From contig OZ018323.1 in NCBI GenBank assembly GCA_963969495.1, forward strand, positions 66,220,460 through 66,284,459: 64,000 nt of DNA, written 5' to 3'. This DNA comes from Ceratothoa steindachneri. Taxonomy: Eukaryota > Arthropoda > Malacostraca > Isopoda > Cymothoidae. Under the pieces are notes generated by a model. The model ran no database searches and was not told the DNA's origin. It was given only the letters and a program-made list of their open reading frames with translations. Positions 1-10,719 of this stretch are shown one piece after another. The position numbers were made by a program, and so were the translations under genes. How positions within the stretch are numbered: position 1 is the first letter of the stretch; the number at the start of each line of letters is the position of its first letter.

Positions 1-184
1 GCACCTGGCTCTGCCAGCCCCGTACTCACCCCTTGCAGAGCGGGCTACTACGAGGGGTGATTAGAGTTTGCTTCCCGCAGAAAGAATAGGGTCACCATGA
101 CCGATTATTTAAAACCCCAAAATAAAACTCTTCCCCTTTCCCCCTCACCATCGACAGAGCCGCCTTCGGCCAGCTCCACTGAAA

Positions 185-600
185 AGATGGTATTGCTACC
201 GCGTGAAGGCATTCGTGCCACTGCCGCGGAGGTGCTATTACTGCCACCGCTTCGGCCATACTAATCGCTCTTGTCGACGTGCAAAGTTGGGGTTACCCGA
301 AATCTGTGTAATTGCTCCAAGGCCGCACACGATAAGTCCAAATCGTATGTGGCAAAGTGTGTCAATTGCGGAGAGCAGCACCCCGCTTCTTCGAAGCAAT
401 TTGGTCAGTATCTCCTTGAGAAGGAAATCCTGGCCGTTCAGGCCCAGGATCGTCTCTCATTTCGCGAGGTTAAGGACTTGGTTCTGGCGCGCCCGGCGCT
501 GCCCGGGACGTCCTATTATGCCTCAATGTTGAGAAAGACACCCTCTGCTCCTGGCCCCTCCAGGCTTACGAGTACGGTCGTTTCCACGCCCGTTTGAAAC
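185..600 (+). pseudogene. C1 ORF1 (Gag-like) zinc-knuckle region, frameshifted
   Basis: ORF1 proteins of these elements bind the element RNA and form the RNP. The first knuckle is clear (C-YY-C-HRFG-H-TNRS-C, CX2CX4HX4C). A frameshift near 275 moves the reading to another frame, where the second and third knuckle regions continue (CVNCGEQHPASSKQ) followed by the family block LLEKEILAVQAQDRLSFRE. The last cysteine of the third knuckle is Phe here (SSKQF, where C2 has SSKQC). The N-terminal RRM-like half seen in C2 and C3 is absent. The reading ends at a stop at 595-597. Confidence 0.8.
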
Positions 601-879
601 ACTCCTGCGAGTTCTACCCCCCCCCCCAGCTCCCGGGCGCTCCCTTGGTAAAGCTGGCGTTACAACAAAGGATCCACATCCAGCCCTGGCTAAAACCAGG
701 GCTTCCCCCTCCTCCCAGCATGACCGTTTCCCTTAAGGCGCGTTCACCGAGTCGTTAGACTCACAGGAGGCAACACCCCTGAAGTTAGTCGCCAGGCCAT
801 CTTGCAGGGTTCCTAAAGCTGTCCCCCGAAACGAAAGGAGGAGAGCACTAAAGGAGCTTCAGTTCCTTCGTCCATGCCT

Positions 880-1700
880 AGTGGTGGGCGAATAGAGCAG
901 AAAGAGGGTGTCCCGCAGGGAATTGTCATGAGTGTCGCACTCTTTGCCCTGAGCATCAACGGTATCACCTCGGTGCTGCCGGAAGATGTTCTCGCTACGC
1001 TCTACGTGGACGACCTTTCGATCTCTTTTGGCGCGGCCTAGATGCCAACTCTGGAGCGTCGAGTCTAATAGGCATTAAATCGCGTCTCTCGCTATGCCGA
1101 AGCGCACAGGTTTTGGTTTTCTTTCGCCAAGACTGAGGTGGTGCACTTCTGCTGCCATCCACGGCCCCACCCCGACTCAGATTTGTTTCTTAATGGGGTG
1201 CGCCTGGAAGTGGTTGAATTGCACCGGTTCCTTGGTCTTGTATTTGACCGACGCCTCACCTGGGAGGCTCATATTCGCAGCCTTAGGATCTGTTGTACCT
1301 GCGCCATGGATATTTTCCGCTCTGTGATGTTTAACGCTTGTGGCGCTGATAGGGCTACTGCCTTACCTTTTTATCGATCCTTTGTTCGTTCGAAGCTCGA
1401 CTACGGATGCGAGTTTTATGCATCCGCAGCCAAGCGTTTATTGCAGAAGGTGGACTCGATCCACCACACGATCCCTCGCATTGCGACCGGTACCTCCCAC
1501 ACTTCCATCATTGAGAGCCTAGTAGTCGATTCAGGGAAGATGCCACTCGCCTGTACGCGCGAGCCCGGCGCCTCCCTCAGTCGCCAACAGCTCTTACTGC
1601 ATCCGCAGCTGATTTCGACGGTGCCTATGCCGTCGAGAGACGCCAGTCATACCCTAAGCCCTTTGGGTTTAGAGCTAGGAAATTCCTTCGAGAGCTAGGT
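880..1700 (+). pseudogene. C1 reverse transcriptase C-terminal part
   Basis: The reading enters at the conserved box EGVPQG and carries the catalytic LYVDD motif (codons at 1003-1014), with a stop soon after (near 1039). It then resumes through the thumb region: YAEAHRF, the block LGLVFDRRLTWEAHIRSL, then FYRSFVRSKLDYGCEFYASA. These blocks are typical of I, R1 and Jockey type ORF2 proteins. The catalytic pair is kept, but the fingers and motif A are missing because of the internal deletion, so no activity is possible. The last open stretch is 1138-1698. Confidence 0.85.
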
Positions 1701-1814
1701 ATAGCTCTCGGGCCGGTGGTGACCCTGGTTATGCCTAGGGCGCCACCCTGGAGGGTACCACATTTGGCTATTTGTCGCCACGCCTCTGTTCCCAAAAGCT
1801 TGTACAGCGCCGAG

Positions 1815-2560
1815 AGTATTGCGTTCGACCTTTTTGGAGCACACCTCGTGTCACGCTGGAACCGTGCCATTGTATACGAATGGCTCCAAGCCCCAAGAGG
1901 GGGTTGGCTTCTACGCCGTATTTCCTCTGTTTGAAGTCAGCCGGGCTCTGCCAGGCGCTGCGTCTGTCTTCACGGCCGAGCTGGTGGCAATACACCACTC
2001 GGTACGGGAGATTACGCGACGTGCCCGGTTCGGAGACCGGATTGTGATTTATACCGACTCACAAAGCGCCCCGGGTGCTCTCGGAGCATTGAAATCTCCG
2101 CATCCCCTGGTTTGCGATATCCGTGACGCCACGGTTTTGGCAAGCCGGGCGGACTTTGAGATTATCATCTGTTGTATTCCTGGACATGTAGGAATTGCGG
2201 GAATGAGCGCGCCGATGAGGGCGCCAAAGAGTCCGCGAGGCTTGGGCGACCGGCCAGCGTTTCGCTCTTCCCTCACACCGATTACATGGCAGGATTACGG
2301 GCAGCTCTCCGGTCTGCTTGGCAAAGAAGATGGGAGACGGTCGAGGGTAACTTAAAGTTGCGTGCCATCACGCCGCGACTGTTCCCATGGACCTACCCCC
2401 CAATGCCCAGAAGGCTTCAGGTTGCTTTCTGTCGTCTCCAAATTGGACACACTCGCGAGACGCACCGCCATTTGATGGAGCGCTCGCCTGCGCCCTACTG
2501 TGAAGACTGCGTTGTCCCTCAGACTGTTGGCACATGTTTGTTATATGTCTCAGTCTAAAC
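1815..2560 (+). pseudogene. C1 RNase H domain and C-terminal zinc motif
   Basis: The reading resembles the retroelement RNase H that removes element RNA from the hybrid. Visible parts are YTNGSKPQ (the first acidic residue, normally TDGS, is Asn), FTAELVAI (Glu site), IYTDSQSA (Asp site) and a degraded PGHVGIAG box. After a frameshift near 2200 the C-terminal part follows: ITPRLFPWTYPPMPRRLQV, then HLMERSPAPYCEDC, the start of the CCHC-like end typical of these ORF2 proteins. The open frames are 1819-2355 and 2172-2558. Confidence 0.8.
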
Positions 2561-2836
2561 GATCCTCGCGTATGTTACCTCTCCCGGTTCTGAGCTGGGC
2601 GGGTTCTCTACCGCCTGTTCCTTGTACTAGGGACGAGTTCGTGCACATTGACTGGTGGACTTATAGACTTTTATCTAGTTAGGTTTTGTTATTTTTGTAG
2701 GTCGCAAGTTCCTGCGCGGGGGAGAGGTGGACCTCCCCCGACGCCGGAGCTTGCTTCCAGCTTGTTGCCTTTTTCCTTTTTTTAATTTTTATTTTGTTTT
2801 TTTATTTGGGGGGGGGCTGTACGTTATTTTAAAGTA

Positions 2837-2850
2837 GCCTAGTACTAGGC
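2837..2850 (+). other. 3' UTR palindrome of family C (copy C1)
   Basis: The sequence gcctagtactaggc is a perfect 14-bp palindrome placed about 17 bp before the block acggcgact near the 3' end of the element. The same block with slight changes sits at 15562-15575 (C3) and 55167-55180 (C4, minus strand). Its fixed place suggests a stem-loop in the RNA that the reverse transcriptase could recognise; that role is inferred. Confidence 0.55.
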
Positions 2851-3086
2851 AGTGGTGAATACGGCGACTAATGTACAAGTAGGCATTCGCCAGATGAGCT
2901 CTTAAAATGTACAAAAATAATCCCTGCTTGGGGCTAAGGGGGGGGGGGGACACCCCTTCCTCTTCGGGCTCTGGTGGAGTAGTGACGATATCGAACATTC
3001 CTGCTTTCTTCCACCTTTTTTCTATTCTACTGATTCCCCACCCTTCTTTTCTATTACTATTACTTGCTGCAGCTGACATCTAAATT

Positions 3087-3260
3087 ATGATGTGCGGCTA
3101 TCTATCTCCCATATATTTTCACTTCCTCCATCTGTTTCACTTTCTTTACAGACCGGAATCTGGCGCAGATGACCTCGTTGCTTTTCGCTTTGAATATTTA
3201 GGGGGAAAAGTCTTTCCTTGGAACCTAGTGTTCAGGTTTCGTTTCTTCGTAGCTTGTCGT
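3087..3260 (-). repeat. Dispersed repeat R, minus-strand copy
   Basis: The reverse complement of 4900-5015 matches this stretch imperfectly: cttcctccatctgtttcac, ctttctttacagac and agatgacctcgttg against ctccatcttaatcaatttc, ctttacggatctctc and agatgccctcgttgg. Other copies or fragments are at 22911-22935, 24093-24215 and 52961-53045. The common core is accaacgaaggcatctcc followed 20-30 bases later by gagagat and gtaaagaaa. I do not recognise the family and it has no coding capacity. Confidence 0.5.
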
Positions 3261-3339
3261 GACTCACTGGTAACGCTCGTTCCTCTCTTTCCATAAATCT
3301 TGGGTTCGAATCCCGTCGCAATGATGACGACATAAAGTG

Positions 3340-3700
3340 GCACGTGAGGTGCCTAGAGGATACGGACGTTGGGCATCTAGCGTCGAAGCGGGGTTTCTAT
3401 CCCAACGAGCCCGGACACAGAAAACTTCAGGTGCGTCATGAGCTTTCTGCCCATTGGGCGGATACGCTGATGCGCCAACACAACATCATTCGCATAATCA
3501 CTCACAACACCGCTATCATTCTCTCCCCGTCTTCAAAGCACAACAGACTCAGTCTCTCATCTGTTCCCGATCTCTACAGATGGGATCCTATCATCCCTAT
3601 GGAATGTACTCATGCCCACATACCCGTGACACGGTACTAGTTTCCCCAACCCTGGGGCCAAGAAGGCTAGCCGCCATTTCTTGTAGGTGTCCAAAACACA
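3340..3700 (+). repeat. tRNA-derived SINE-like element (copy S-a)
   Basis: The head holds a Pol III B-box-like block (ggggtttctatccc near 3391) followed by cggacacagaaaac, which parallels ggttcgatctcgg and cggacacaaac at 31497-31525. The body then parallels the split copy at 31465-31741 plus 52044 onward in the same order: attggncggatacgc, the cacacaacacc stretch, a pyrimidine block, and a final acccgtgacacggtactag against acctctgacgcagaacaag. Identity is loose, so homology is inferred from order and spacing. Another B-box-like block, gggttcgaatcccg, lies just upstream at 3301-3314. Confidence 0.4.
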
Positions 3701-3744
3701 CACTCGAACATAAGAAATGGCGTCTGCAAAAGGCTAATCGATAG

Positions 3745-4330
3745 CCTCTACGAGGCAGCTCCTGTTCCCATCACCAAGTTCAGTCCCACCTCTCAGCATC
3801 CTCATCCATAAATCTATTCTTACAACTTCGCACGGCAGACGCTTCTGTCACATCACGAGTGGGCCTATTCCATTCATCTACCACTCGATTTGTAGACCAC
3901 TTTCTACCAATCTATTTCCTAAACCTAAACTTGTCCAGGCTTAAACCCATCGCTACGTGTCCTCTCCCGTTCACTAAAAATAAGAACTTTACCTATGTCT
4001 TCCCTATTATATAACCTTTTACCCACTTGAAGACTTCAATCAAGTCCCCCTCGAACTCTTCTCCTTTCTAACGTATGAAGATTTAGACTCTTAAGCCTTT
4101 GACCCTAAGGTAAACTCCTCAACCCATGAATCATCTTAGTCATTCTTCTTTGCACAGACTCAAGCAATCCAATATCCATCTAATTTGTACCGCATAGTTA
4201 ATGAGGCCGAACTAATGCGTGGTACAGTTTCAGAATGGCATCAACACTCCTATTACTTACACTCCTCTCAATAAACCCTAATAATTCTATTCCTAGCACA
4301 TAATCACTGCTTTCTAAGCTGGAGGTCGGA
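3745..4330 (-). pseudogene. CR1/L2-like LINE reverse transcriptase C-terminal relic
   Basis: Read on the minus strand across three frames, this gives the typical C-terminus of CR1/L2/Daphne type ORF2 proteins: LYHALVRPH near 4230, then VQRRMTKMIHGLRSLP, then QRLKSLNLHTLERRR, then GDLIEVFKWVKGY, and later NRVVDEWNRPTRDVTEAS with the final FKNRF-like end. The order and spacing fit the family well. There are several stops and frameshifts, and no upstream RT palm can be seen, so it is an old 5'-truncated fragment. It is unrelated to families A, B and C. Confidence 0.75.
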
Positions 4331-4405
4331 TTTTACAAGAACCCTCTATCTCTTTCGCATTCTGACGCCCTTCCAACGATGAACGACCCTCGGTGTGTTT
4401 CGGAC

Positions 4406-4442
4406 CACTAGCGATTGTCATTTTGATCTTTATGTGCATTTC
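4406..4442 (+). repeat. SINE-like tail fragment
   Basis: ccactagcgattgtcat followed by a decayed tttgatctttatgtgcattt matches the SINE-like 3' part at 52145-52186. The stretch around it, 4331-4899, shows only AT-rich and GC-rich low-complexity DNA with no gene. Confidence 0.4.
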
Positions 4443-4899
4443 TTCTCGGAGGTTACAAGCTTGCCCATGGAACTGAACTGAATATAAATTTCGAAAGGGG
4501 CGACGTCTAGTCTTCCCGGTAGATTAAATTAAATCCCAAATAAATCCAAATATAAATCCCAAACGGCGACGCCCAGTGGTAGACAAATTTGGGGGTGGGG
4601 GGTTATAGTTTATTTATTTACTCGCTCTTGGCCCCTCTGACCACGGAATCCAACAATTTCTCCCCCCCTTCCAGTTTAATCCTTGGTCGCCCCGCCCCCC
4701 TTCCCGTCTACTAAGAGATTCCATGCCCCTTTTGTGGATGCTTCGGTCAATGACCGCAACGTTCCAATTCGACCGTAAACTCTTGCTCTAGGAATGGCTC
4801 TTTCATTTTCTTCATTAGAGAAGTGCGAAAATATCTTTGGTAGCGACCGATGGCACCAATCAGCCAAGGAAGAGAGGATATGGAGGCGAAAACAGAAAG

Positions 4900-5015
4900 A
4901 GAGAGACTTGCCTAAAACCAACGAGGGCATCTCCGCCAGAAAGATTGCAAAGAGAGATCCGTAAAGAAATTGATTAAGATGGAGGAAATGGAAATGTGTG
5001 TAAGATATGACTGCA
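4900..5015 (+). repeat. Dispersed repeat R, plus-strand copy
   Basis: This holds the fullest copy of the R core: accaacgagggcatctccg, then gagagatccgtaaagaaa, then gatggaggaaatgg and gtgtgtaagatatgactgc. The minus-strand 118-codon reading across 4676-5032 lies over it and is not taken as a gene because the same core recurs elsewhere without an open frame. Confidence 0.5.
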
Positions 5016-5444
5016 TATAAACCTGCGTGCATTGGGGTTGGGAGGGCACACAGTTCTACAGATGTCTGCTGCAGCGTTGATGTTTTTGCTACATCTGACG
5101 CCCCCTTGCGGACGGAAGGAGTGACCGGAAACCCTCCAGAACCCTAGAGTTACGGGGACGATTCAGTAATATGATGCAAACCTCTACCAGTAATAAGTGC
5201 GGGGTAATTTTTTGACGAGGGGGTGGCTGAGTGGCGAAGGCTCAAGATGACCTAGGATGTCACCATCATACGGTGGGGATGGGGATGGGGACGCCCGATC
5301 ACCAGCACTTTAAATTAGCTCGGAATGCTGGGTGGCTGAGATAGGGGAATTTTTGCTGGCTCGGATTAAAAGGATTTAAGTTAGGTGGGGGTGGGGGAGG
5401 GGGATAAGTAATTATGAAGCGGAACTTCGTCAATTTCAGTTCAA

Positions 5445-5472
5445 CACACACAAACACACACACACACACACG
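5445..5472 (+). repeat. (CA)n microsatellite
   Basis: A run of acac dinucleotides with a few interruptions. The surrounding 5016-5754 is G- and C-tract-rich DNA without a recognisable gene. Confidence 0.8.
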
Positions 5473-5754
5473 GAAGCAAAACCCCCGGATCCATTCCCCA
5501 TTGCGACCCCCCTGCTGCTTTAAATCCGCCTTTTTCTCAGTCGTTTGGGTTGCAGGGAGCGGGGGGGGTGTCAAGACCCCTTCCTGTCTGTGGTCACAAA
5601 GCTCTTCCTAGCATTGGGGCAAATTTCTCCTATTGCCTGTGCTTAACCCCCCCCCCCCCGCAACTCGCTTTTGGCTAATCACCCCCCATTTCGATTAGAA
5701 AGGGGGCTTAAGAAAGCGTACAACCCCACGCCTCCACGGCAGCTACTACTTGAC

Positions 5755-5850
5755 AGACCTCTCCATCCTTACTCTGTCATACTGACCTTTATGTCTATTT
5801 CATTATTTGGTCGGGTTGTCGAACCACTACCAGTAACTACCATGGTCAGG
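5755..5850 (+). repeat. SINE-like 3' end (32-bp match to 52155-52186)
   Basis: Bases 5775-5806 match 52155-52186 with one mismatch at most (tgtcatactgacctttatg then tctatttcattat). Both are followed by a short GC-rich stretch and a gaaccactacc block. This marks a second copy of the 3' half of the SINE-like family. The 171-codon reading 5671-6186 passes through it and is not a gene I can support. Confidence 0.55.
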
Positions 5851-6367
5851 CGTTTGAGGCTTCCTTCTTCCCCTTACAGCAGCTCCCTGTACCAATGGAG
5901 ACTAAGTAGAGTCACCTTTAAAATGGGGTGCAAGACCGTCTCTGAATTTATACCGGACCCTGAGCCAGTGTCGGTGTCAGTGTCTGCTATCGAAGGAAGA
6001 AATTCCTCGAGGAATGGAAACAAAGCCACATTATCGAATGTGAGGCTTTGGGATGAAAAGAAGGGAGGTGTCAGAAGACACTTTTTATATTTAGTTCTCT
6101 CATCCTCGTTTCCATGGGAAAAATATACAGGAGGAGACTCAAACTCGAAAGAGAAACGCAAGTACCAAATTAGTGTAGAGGCATAGAGTAAATGGTTATT
6201 AATAAGATGCCACAAAAAAGTATAGAGTCATGAAAATAAGTATAGGAAGTGAAAACGGATGTTTGATTGTGATAAGAAATAAAACGGTTGCTTAGACACG
6301 ACGGAGAGAGAGGCTTGGCAGGGCAGTGTTGTATGTAGTCTGTTACACTTGGTACTTAGAGAGAAGC

Positions 6368-6800
6368 TGCACGCCCTCCCGGACTGAGTGTTGCACGTCC
6401 TCCCGGCTTGAGTGTTGCACGTCCTCCCGACCTGAGTGTGGCACGTCCTCCCGGGCTGATTGTGGCATGTCCTCCCGGCCTGAGTGTCGCACGTCCTCCC
6501 GGCCTGAGTGTGGCACATCCTCCCGGCCTGAGTGTGGCACGTCCTCCCGGCCTGAGTGTTGCACGTCCTCCCGGCCTGAGTGTTGCACGTCCTTCCGACC
6601 TGAGTGTGGCACGTCTTCCCGGCCTAAGTGTTGCACTTCCTCGCGGCCTGAGTGCTGCACGTCCTCCCGGCCTGGGTGTTGCACGTCCTCCCGGCCTGGG
6701 TGTTGCACGTCCTCCCGGCCTGAGTGTGGCACGTCCTCCCGACCTGAGTGTGGCATGTCCTCCCGGCGATGAGTGTTGCACTTCCTCCCGGCCTGAGTGC
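6368..6800 (+). repeat. 24-bp minisatellite, about 18 units
   Basis: The unit is close to gcacgtcctcccggcctgag plus tgtg, tandem for about 432 bp with point changes between units. Because 24 is divisible by 3, several frames on both strands stay open (for example an eight-residue CGTSSRPE repeat on the plus strand and SGREDVPH on the minus strand). There is no start context, no unique flanking coding sequence and no bias towards synonymous change that I can see, so I treat it as non-coding. Confidence 0.85.
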
Positions 6801-8339
6801 AAACTAGTGAAGCCTTGTCACTGGGTTGCCCTGAACACTGATGGCGCCTGGTTAGTTGTTGGTGAACTTTCCCCTCGCTTCCTCTTAGCGTGACTTTATT
6901 TATTTTTTACTCTATGACTATCCCCTCAACCTGTTGTTTACCTGAACTTGGTACCAGGAGGAAGTGTTCTCACCAGGACAGAGTACAAATTAGGGACCCC
7001 CGTCACTGAGTTGAATTGAAATCTTTGACGGGGCCGGGGTAAATTATTGGTGCACTTCCTCCTCGCTCCCTATCAGGATTCCTTTTTCTCTATGATTATC
7101 CCTTCAACCCTCTACCTAGGCTTAAAGACCTGACCAGGTAACTCATGCCGTTTCAGAAGAGGCTTTGAAACCTCTATAAACAACCCCTCGTTAACGCCTG
7201 CAGGTTGCAAGAGACCAGGCCTTAAGGGGACCTGGGTGTTGGGGCGTAAATAATGCGAATATTAGTTTTACCCCAATAAGAACTTCGCTGACGGTAATGG
7301 GTTGACCAATACCTGGTGACGGGGGGGGGGAGGGCTTTACTGCCTTGGCTGCAAAGTCTATACTAAAGTTCTCGGGGTCTGCCAGAACAGATCTTCAAAC
7401 CTTAGCCGTCCTATCACCCTGCCTTTATGGCTGCCCAGTTGGGAGCTGCGACCTTTAAGGATGGACCGGCTACTGGGGAACTTCTGGTCGGGCTGCGTCG
7501 CTGTCCTAGGTTGCGAACAGCATTCATTAAAACACCCAGGGCGTACCGCTGAAAAATCCGAAACCCCGAAGAGGATAGGCTTGAGTTGCCGGACGTGGAA
7601 CATAGCCCACCAACCCCCTTTTTTTCTTTAGTGGTCACAAGTGTCAGAAATTACCGTGTGTTGGGCGCGTTCCAAATATATTCAAAAATTTCCATTCCCA
7701 ACATTTGGTGTTAGAGCTGACGAAGAGCAAAAATACACCACTTCTCTGACAGGCGAAGGGGTTCCCTCTGACTTCGGAATAAGGCAAAGAGGTTTTCCCT
7801 TTGCCATCTTCTGAGTTGCTCTTGAGCATTTCCTCTTCCTGTAAAGGTGGTAGCCGTAGGCTTTCTAAGGGCTCTTCAAGACTCTTCCAGACAAGAAGGT
7901 GCTTCTCCCTTTACTTCTTTGACGAGATCGGAGATTTTCCTATTAGCCTTTTTGATTTCTCAGGGGCTCGGTGAGAAGACAGGTGACCGATCACACAAGG
8001 TCCTTAGAGGAATTGGACGCGGCATCGTCCCCTGGACCTTGCCCGCGCACCTCGATGATCCGAGGTTTGTCAAGTTGATGGGAGCCGGCATCTCGTTCCC
8101 CCTTTCTTAACAATACGGGTCGGCTCCAGTGACGGACCATAGGCCCTATGAGTCTCCAGTCGGGATACCTGACACCTTGAAGGAGGAGGGGCATTTGCAG
8201 GCCACTCTTTAAGCGGAGATGGTTCTGGAGGTGACCCTACACCAGATGCCAGTGTCTTCCAAGGGAGCAAGCTTGTTTCGGTGCCAGACACCAAACCTGA
8301 GTCCGCTCATCTGAAAGTCCCTCCACAGGCGACACGGTC
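6801..8339. other. No recognisable gene
   Basis: I see no conserved domain, tandem repeat or terminal repeat here. The part from about 7850 on may be the divergent 5' UTR or N-terminal ORF1 region of copy C2, since it leads straight into it, but nothing in it matches the other copies clearly. Confidence 0.4.
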
Positions 8340-9545
8340 CCCTGAAAACGGCTAAGATCTTCATCTCGAAAAGGAAAGGTAAGAAGAAATCAGAGATGAA
8401 AGGGATTACTCTATCTGCGGCTGCTCCGGTGACGGGCGGGTCTGATATCGTTTTGACAAGCTACCAGGCCAAGAACGGCACATCTGGCCCCAACGCGTCC
8501 TCGGGCGGGAAAGGCACAAACGAAAACCAAATATTGAAATGCGCTGAGTGGAGCCTCGATTACGTCGTGGCCCCTCATTCAGAGATTACCAGGCGTTTTG
8601 AGCTCGCTGGTTACATGTGCTTCTTAGTTATTCGCTCCACTGATAACAGCAAGTTAATCAAAGGTCATATGCTCCATCAAAGGAGGGCTTTGGTAAGATT
8701 GACTGGTAGAGAGACGTGTTTCTAGGGCGGAACCCGACCCTTCAGAGGCGGCCATTTTCAGTGGCCTTGGGACACTCGATGGCTCGCCGGTGAGTATGAC
8801 GCCGTACTCTACCATGAATTTCGTGAAAGGAGTCGTTTATGCGTGGAAACTCGCTTAGAAGACATCACCGAAGAACTGGCTAACGAAGGAGCAGTCAAAG
8901 TCTAGCGTGTGATGAAAAAACAGGGGGGAGGGGGGCGCTCTAGACCTACCTTACAATTTTCGTCACGTTCGTTCAGGACAGGCTTCCTGAGTCGGTACTT
9001 GCCGGTTGGTATTGCTACCGCGTGAAGGCATTGGTGCTACTGCTGCGGAGGTGCTACTACTGCCATTGCTTCGGCTATACGAATCGCTCATGTAAACGTG
9101 CAAAGTCGGATTTCCCAAAACTCTGTAAGTTGCTCCATGGCTGTACACGATAAATCGTTATTGCGTATGGCCAAGTGTGCCAATTGTGCCAATTGTGGAG
9201 AGTTGCACCCCGTTTCTTCCAAACAATGTTTTGCATATCTCGTGGTGAACGAAATCATGACCTCAGATCGCCGATCGTCTCTCCTTTCGCAAAACCATAC
9301 TTAGTCGTGACGCGCTCAGGGATACCTGGGATGTCTAACGCTCTAATATTAAAAAAGGCGTCACCTTATGGTCTTTCTAGTCCTACGAGTACGGTCGCTT
9401 CTACGCCCTTTCAGAACCCTGGGCCCTCCAAAAGAGGGACGCTCACCTCCGACGCCGCCCCACTTGCCAAAGGTTTCGAGGCGGAGGGAGGAAAAGACTT
9501 GCATTTCGAGCTCAACCTACCTCGATAAGTCTTACCAAGTGTTGC
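8340..9545 (+). mobile_element. Non-LTR family C, copy C2 (ORF1 only)
   Basis: This holds the ORF1 half of a family C element. The N-terminal part (8396-8725) carries CFLVIRSTDNSKLIKGH, an RRM-like strand region. After a stop the reading goes on through SPVSMTPYSTMNFVKGVVY to the knuckle region at 9040-9300. The first knuckle reads CYYCHCFGYTNRSC, so the His ligand is Tyr. The next block is CANCGELHPVSSKQC. Against C3 about 270 bp of the ORF1 tail is missing, after which the match resumes (aaggtttcgag near 9469) and ends near 9545. No ORF2 follows. Stops and frameshifts are frequent. Confidence 0.75.
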
Positions 9546-9654
9546 AAAAATCATGTTAAACTCGTCACGATGCTCTCAACAAAGGACACTGGTAATTTTG
9601 ATGCAGTTAGAAATTTTGTTATTGTTTGTCATAAATACGTTTAAATTGCAAAAT

Positions 9655-10455
9655 TAATCAATGAGGGCGGCGAACACGAACTCCAGATGAGTCCTGAAAG
9701 CCTCGCTTACGTTGCGGACGAAGTCTTTCTTCTTGCTGGACCACATGGGGTTAACGGACGACTTCAGCTCCTTGACGTTGCTGTAGCGAACCTTGTAGGC
9801 TTTGCCCTCGACATGCGCCACATGCTGTAGTCGAGAAAATCAAGGTCGGGCGACTGCGGTGGCCAAAGGTTCTTCAACCAAAATTTCATGTTTGACCCCA
9901 ACCACTCTTGCACGGGCTTGGCCGTGTGGGCCGTGGCACCGTCCTGCTGAGAGACGTAATTAGCCGCCTTTGTAATCTTTTTCACCCATAACAGGACTTT
10001 CGTGGCTAAGATGTCCCTGTAATCGGTCGCGGTGAGCTTGTAATCAAATGCAAACTACACCGGCGGCATTTGCTCGCCATTCGAAGCCGCGATGCTGATC
10101 TCCATCAGGGAGGCAGGGTGCTTAGTCGTGGACAATTAGCGGACCTCGTAGACGTCCTAGCCGAAGCTTACTATGAGGTGATTCTGCTTGTTTTGACCAG
10201 ATCGACCGTGAACTTTTTTTAATCAGAAGAAATGAGAATTAGATTGCTATGACTCGACAAGTCGTTGAGAAGGCGAAGACAGTGCTCCCGAAGTTGTTCT
10301 CGAATAGAGTCGGTAAGCAGAGGCCTTTCCACTCAACTCAAGCTCTTATCACCCTCTTCCTCGATTGCCCTGGACACGGTGGTCCCCGAGATGTTTTCTT
10401 CGCTAGCTAGTGCATTTATTTTGAGCTTAGGAGCATTTTCAAAGGCCTTTGTCAT
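9655..10455 (-). pseudogene. mariner-family transposase relic
   Basis: On the minus strand the reading runs from an N-terminal helix-turn-helix-like part (FENAPKLKINALASEENISG, near 10440-10375) through EKKFTV-like and DILATKVLLWVKK blocks to SQQDGATAHTAKPVQEW and WPPQSPDLDFLDYSMW. The last two are the second and third catalytic regions of Tc1/mariner DDE transposases, of the maT-like type. The reading ends in LEFVFAALID with a stop near 9657. Stops and shifts occur in the first two thirds and the longest open part is 9764-9985. I could not find matching terminal inverted repeats. Confidence 0.8.
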
Positions 10456-10719
10456 AGCCTAACGATTAACAACTTGATCTCTGCCTGAACGGTACGTAAG
10501 ATGCACGGCGATTTGTTTCTCTGACCGCCGTGCTGACGGGCTTCCGCGGCCGTTCGGCCCAAGCTTAGCCTCTTTTCCTTCTTTTTGACACCCTGTCTTT
10601 TTACACTGGTTCCTCACTTTTTCGACAACCTCTCCCACAACTTTCTCTGGTCGGCCTCGAATTTCGCAGCCCACCGACCAGCTTCCTCTCACCCAGCCCG
10701 TTTCCTAGACGGGACCCTT

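Larger units (their letters stand above)
97..2895 (+). mobile_element. Non-LTR retrotransposon family C, internally deleted copy C1
   Basis: This is a decayed I-superfamily LINE copy. It runs from a possible ORF1 start (ATG at 97) through the ORF1 zinc knuckles, then jumps near position 875 straight into the RT just before its catalytic box, and continues through RT C-terminus, RNase H and a 3' UTR. Compared with copy C3 (10475-15630), about 2.06 kb is missing: the ORF1 tail, the whole endonuclease and the N-terminal RT. The 3' end matches C3 and C4: a short palindrome at 2837-2850, then the block acggcgact, then a match to C3 around gcattcgcca. Stops and frameshifts throughout show it is dead. 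The left end is uncertain because the window starts at 1, and bases 1-96 hold nothing I recognise. Confidence 0.85.

Noticed and set aside
4676..5032. 118-codon minus-strand gene
   Set aside because: It overlies dispersed repeat R, which recurs elsewhere without an open frame.
5671..6186. 171-codon plus-strand gene
   Set aside because: It starts in low-complexity DNA and crosses the SINE-like 3' end; no domain seen.
6326..6893. Cys-rich or Arg-Gly-rich repeat protein genes on both strands
   Set aside because: Open frames exist in several phases at once because the unit is 24 bp; no unique coding flanks or start context.
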